Below, piece after piece: positions 61,035 to 64,000 of a stretch of 64,000 nt of DNA. The first letter of the stretch is position 1. Each line of letters begins with the position of its first letter. The position numbers were made by a program, and so were the translations under genes. The DNA is from Cladobotryum mycophilum. Its lineage: Eukaryota; Ascomycota; Sordariomycetes; Hypocreales; Hypocreaceae. The DNA lies in the NCBI GenBank assembly GCA_036429605.1, contig JAVFKD010000002.1:2542001-2606000 (forward strand). The letters run 5' to 3'. The notes under the pieces were generated by a model. That model ran no database searches. It had not been told where the DNA came from and worked only from the letters and a program-made list of their open reading frames with translations.

Positions 61035-61056
61035 AAACAAAACAAAACAAAACAAA
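61033..61056 (+). repeat. AAAAC tandem at the Det1-like stop codon
   Basis: The TAA stop is embedded in AAAAC units (four). Same unit as at 52059-52090. Confidence 0.85.
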
Positions 61057-62355
61057 GAAACACATTGACGGGTTATGTATGATGGGTTGTGTTTAATGAT
61101 TCGATTTAACGGCATTGCTACGGCGTTTTCTTCTTCTTCTGGGGTGAGTTTTATGCCATCACTCTTCTTTGCTATCCCTTGTCTTTTTTCTTCTCTTTTT
61201 TTTTCAATACTCTTCAGCATGCATCAAAGTTTGGATACGATCGATTGGCATCACTCTTATAGCAGAGATATTATATACCTTGGGTAGTACTATGAATTTT
61301 TATCATTTAATTTCATTTCGCCTAATGAATTCTTTTCCCATCCCGTGCCCATGTCCTATCCTATTCCCAATTCCCTACCATCTACATATAAAACAAGAAG
61401 AAAAAAGAAACATACACATATAAAACAAAAACACGCTCATGCCACGCCGCCGTGAACCGCTTATTATATGAGCGTAAAAAAAACATAACAAGGAAAAGAC
61501 ATCAAGGCCTTACAGAAAACATGTAAGAAAAAACAAAAACAAAAAAAGGCTCAGAAAACAACAAGATGATAAAAAGAAGAGCCCTCCGTGTCGGATCCAT
61601 GTTAATTCGACGTCGCAACATCCGGCGAAACGTCAACCGTCTAAGCTAAACCCTGCCTGCCCATGTCCCGAGTGATTCCCTCCCAAATGTGTCCTTACAA
61701 CAAGTCATGCGGTTCAAAATAAGAACCGGCATACAACAAAAATTCATTCATAAAATGAAGAAACCAAAAGGGGCCTCAACCTGCTGTCCTCAGGTGAAAG
61801 CCCCCCTAAAACCATTGCATGCAGAGGCGAGCGGAGAGCCGCGGCCAAAAGCCCTATGAGATGCCTTAATCCCGAATCCCTTGACCATACCCTTGATCCT
61901 TTCCCAGCTTTGCCGCCTTTCTTCCGCCCGATTCCAGTCCAGATGTGTAAGTAAACTCCAACCATGGGGATAGAGGTAAAAAGAAAAAAAGGAAAACATG
62001 AACCTTCCCGGGATTACTGGATTTCCCTGTATGCAGAAGGCTATGAAAACAAGTAGCATGCGTATGAGCGTGTGGTATGTATAAATGAAAAAAGACGAAT
62101 TGCTTCGCATCATGCCTCGAGGTTGTTCAGAATGCAAATAACATTTGTCGCCGCCCGTTTCCCCCTTTGACTAGGCGCTCTTTGCTTTGTTTTGATAAAA
62201 AGAAATACTGAGGAAGTTGGGAGGAAATGATTCGCAGAAAGCCCCAACGCCTTGCTGGTTTGGGAATATCGTTCAAGGAAGTGTTAGGGGGATCATGTAA
62301 TCTCCAACACTGTCGTTAATATGTTTTTTTGAAAGGCCAATTCGTGCGGCCATTG
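61057..62355. other. shared 3' region, Det1-like and histidine kinase
   Basis: Convergent genes. About 1.3 kb, with A-rich stretches near 61390-61570. A 115-codon minus frame (61790-62137) has no recognisable domain. Nothing else seen. Confidence 0.55.
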
Positions 62356-64000
62356 TCAAAAGAATCTGGACATGGCTCTACTGAGATCGATAAAATCGAC
62401 TGGCTTCGTTACGTAGTCGCTGAATCCTGCCGCCACACACTTTTCTTGCACATCTGACATGACATTCGCCGATAGTGCAATAATAGGCATCTTCGGAGCG
62501 TTGTCAACTCTCTCCCACTCTCGGATCTCTCGGCAAGCCTGATAACCGTCTTTGCGTGGCATATGAAGATCGCACTGGAATCGTATGTTAACAAAATGAT
62601 TCGCTATGCCTGCGATAACAGCGACATCAAACTTACCAGAATTAAGGAGTAGTACTTATGGGGCTTAGATAAAACCTGGTCTGTACACTCCACCCCGTCG
62701 ACCGCAATGTCCACGTTGACCCCAATCTTCTTTAGGTACTTGGTCAGCACCTTTTGATTGACGGGATTGTCTTCTACTAAGAGAACCTTGAATCCTTTGT
62801 TGCCCATGCGTCTCTCGATTTCCATGTAGCTTGCTTTCTGGCTCTCCACCATCTGTTGTGCCGTGGACCTGTTCCAATCAGTACTTAGATCCCGCACCTT
62901 ATCCGGGTCAAAGATGACCGCAAAGCGCGATGGTTTGACGGGTTTGTAGATGAAGGTCACTAGGTTGTCGGAGAGCAGACGCTCATACTTGGTGCCAGCA
63001 GCAAGTCTCAACACGGCTTGTCGCTGGACTGAATCAGAGAGTATTAAAATTGTGGTAGTGTCCATCTTCTGGGACTTGGTAATCTTATCCATGACGCTAA
63101 TGACCGCCTCAGCAGAAGGTAGGTTGATGACGATATGTGTGAAGCGCACAGGGTCGTCCCCTCCAATGAACCGCTCAGCCTCCTCCACAGTGCCCCGAGC
63201 TGTAATTTGATGAGGTACATCCTTGGGTAGTGTCATCTCAATATGCTGAGCCGTGGCTTCGCGGCTATGGTCTTGCGGACAAATGATAAGAATGGAATAC
63301 ATCGGAGGGCGGAACTTCTCTATTGATGGCGGAAGCTGCTTTTCGGGACTAAGAGTACGGCCCGGCGAGCCTCTATCAGTGGGCATCTCTAGTTTCATCT
63401 GAGACAAGTCTTGCCCACTGGCTTTAGCAGCTTCACTGAATCGGGTAAGTCCCGTGTTTACTGAGGTGACTGACGATCTGTCTGTGGCATGAGATCGGCC
63501 GGAATGATCGGAATGGTTGGAGCTTCCCGTCGAAATCACATCAGGCGAACCAAACACCGCTTCAGCAGTACCGGAACCTGCATCTTCTGCACTACGCGAC
63601 CGCTTAGGCAGAGGCAACTGCTTGATGTTTTTAGGAATGGCTTCTGCTTCAACGTGTGGTGCTGCGGTTGGTACAGTCGATCCAGGGCTGCGGGGGAGGT
63701 TGGGCTGGTCTTCAGACGTTGGCAGTGTGAATCGGGCTGTGAAGGTGAATGTAGAACCCTTGCCTACAACAGCTGTGCCTTCCATTCTACCACCATGAAG
63801 CTCAACGAGTTGTCTCGAAATGACCAGCCCCAAACCGCTGCCACCGTGTTGCCTTGTGCTGCTCCCATCTATTTGACTGAATGGCTTGAAAATGAGGCCC
63901 TTTTCTTCTTCAGTGAATCCGCGGCCAGTATCCGTGATGCTAAACTCGAGCATGATTTCATCCTCCTCCAACGTCTGATCGTCAGCTGGGTATACTCTAC
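62356..64000 (-). CDS. hybrid histidine kinase, C-terminal part (cut by right edge)
   Basis: Two-component sensor kinase. Only the C-terminal region is inside the window; the frame is open to base 64000. Exons on the minus strand: 64000-62637 and 62574-62356, with a 62-base intron (GTAAGT...CCAG). In order: the end of the ATPase domain (DTGRGF box; FKPFSQID; SGLGLVISRQLVELHGGRM), a Ser/Pro-rich linker, a degenerate receiver-like domain (YSILIICPQDH, HIVINLPS, FIYKPVKPSRF) lacking the phospho-acceptor Asp, then a complete receiver (VLLVEDNPVNQKVL, phospho-Asp in LCDLHMPRKDG, ALSAN, TKPV). The intron falls one codon before that CDLHMP block. The sensor and HisKA domains would lie beyond 64000, so the class is not assigned. 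Confidence 0.92.

Overview
The window is nuclear DNA of a filamentous ascomycete, most likely a Sordariomycete and possibly Hypocreales. The evidence is short introns of 47-106 bp with GTRNGT donors, CTAAC/CTGAC branch sites and YAG acceptors, pyrimidine-rich leaders, recurring TACCTA/TAGGTA and TACTCCGTA promoter motifs, and gene families such as HET-domain proteins and fungal hybrid histidine kinases. No gene names the species.

Left part (1-19.1 kb): a DENN-domain trafficking protein (+), the box C/D snoRNP assembly factor BCD1 (+), a decayed cytochrome P450 relic (+), exocyst subunit SEC6 (+), the endocytic scaffold EDE1 (-, tail-to-tail with SEC6) and glutathione reductase GLR1 (+, divergent from EDE1). 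Middle (19.1-49.4 kb): about 30 kb in which the only supportable gene is a 165-residue Ecl1-type zinc-binding protein at 37.8 kb; the rest is non-coding and full of microsatellites, homopolymers and short recurring motifs. Right part (49.4-64 kb): an unknown four-exon gene whose only in-frame stop coincides with a candidate splice acceptor, a HET-domain gene, chaperonin subunit CCT3, a PRKRIP1-like splicing factor (-), a Det1-like histidine phosphatase (+), and the C-terminal part of a hybrid histidine kinase (-) cut by the right edge.

Four genes (DENN, EDE1, PRKRIP1-like, Det1-like) each lack exactly one base in a G/C run. Adding one base makes each total CDS length divisible by three and joins recognisable protein. 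This looks like homopolymer undercalling in the assembly, although true mutations cannot be excluded from sequence alone.

Most genes are housekeeping: membrane traffic (DENN, SEC6, EDE1), RNA processing (BCD1, PRKRIP1), protein folding (CCT3), redox (GLR1). The accessory or unusual elements are the P450 relic, the HET gene, the unknown gene at 49.4 kb and the gene desert around the Ecl1-like gene. No tRNA, rRNA, intact transposon or CRISPR array was found.
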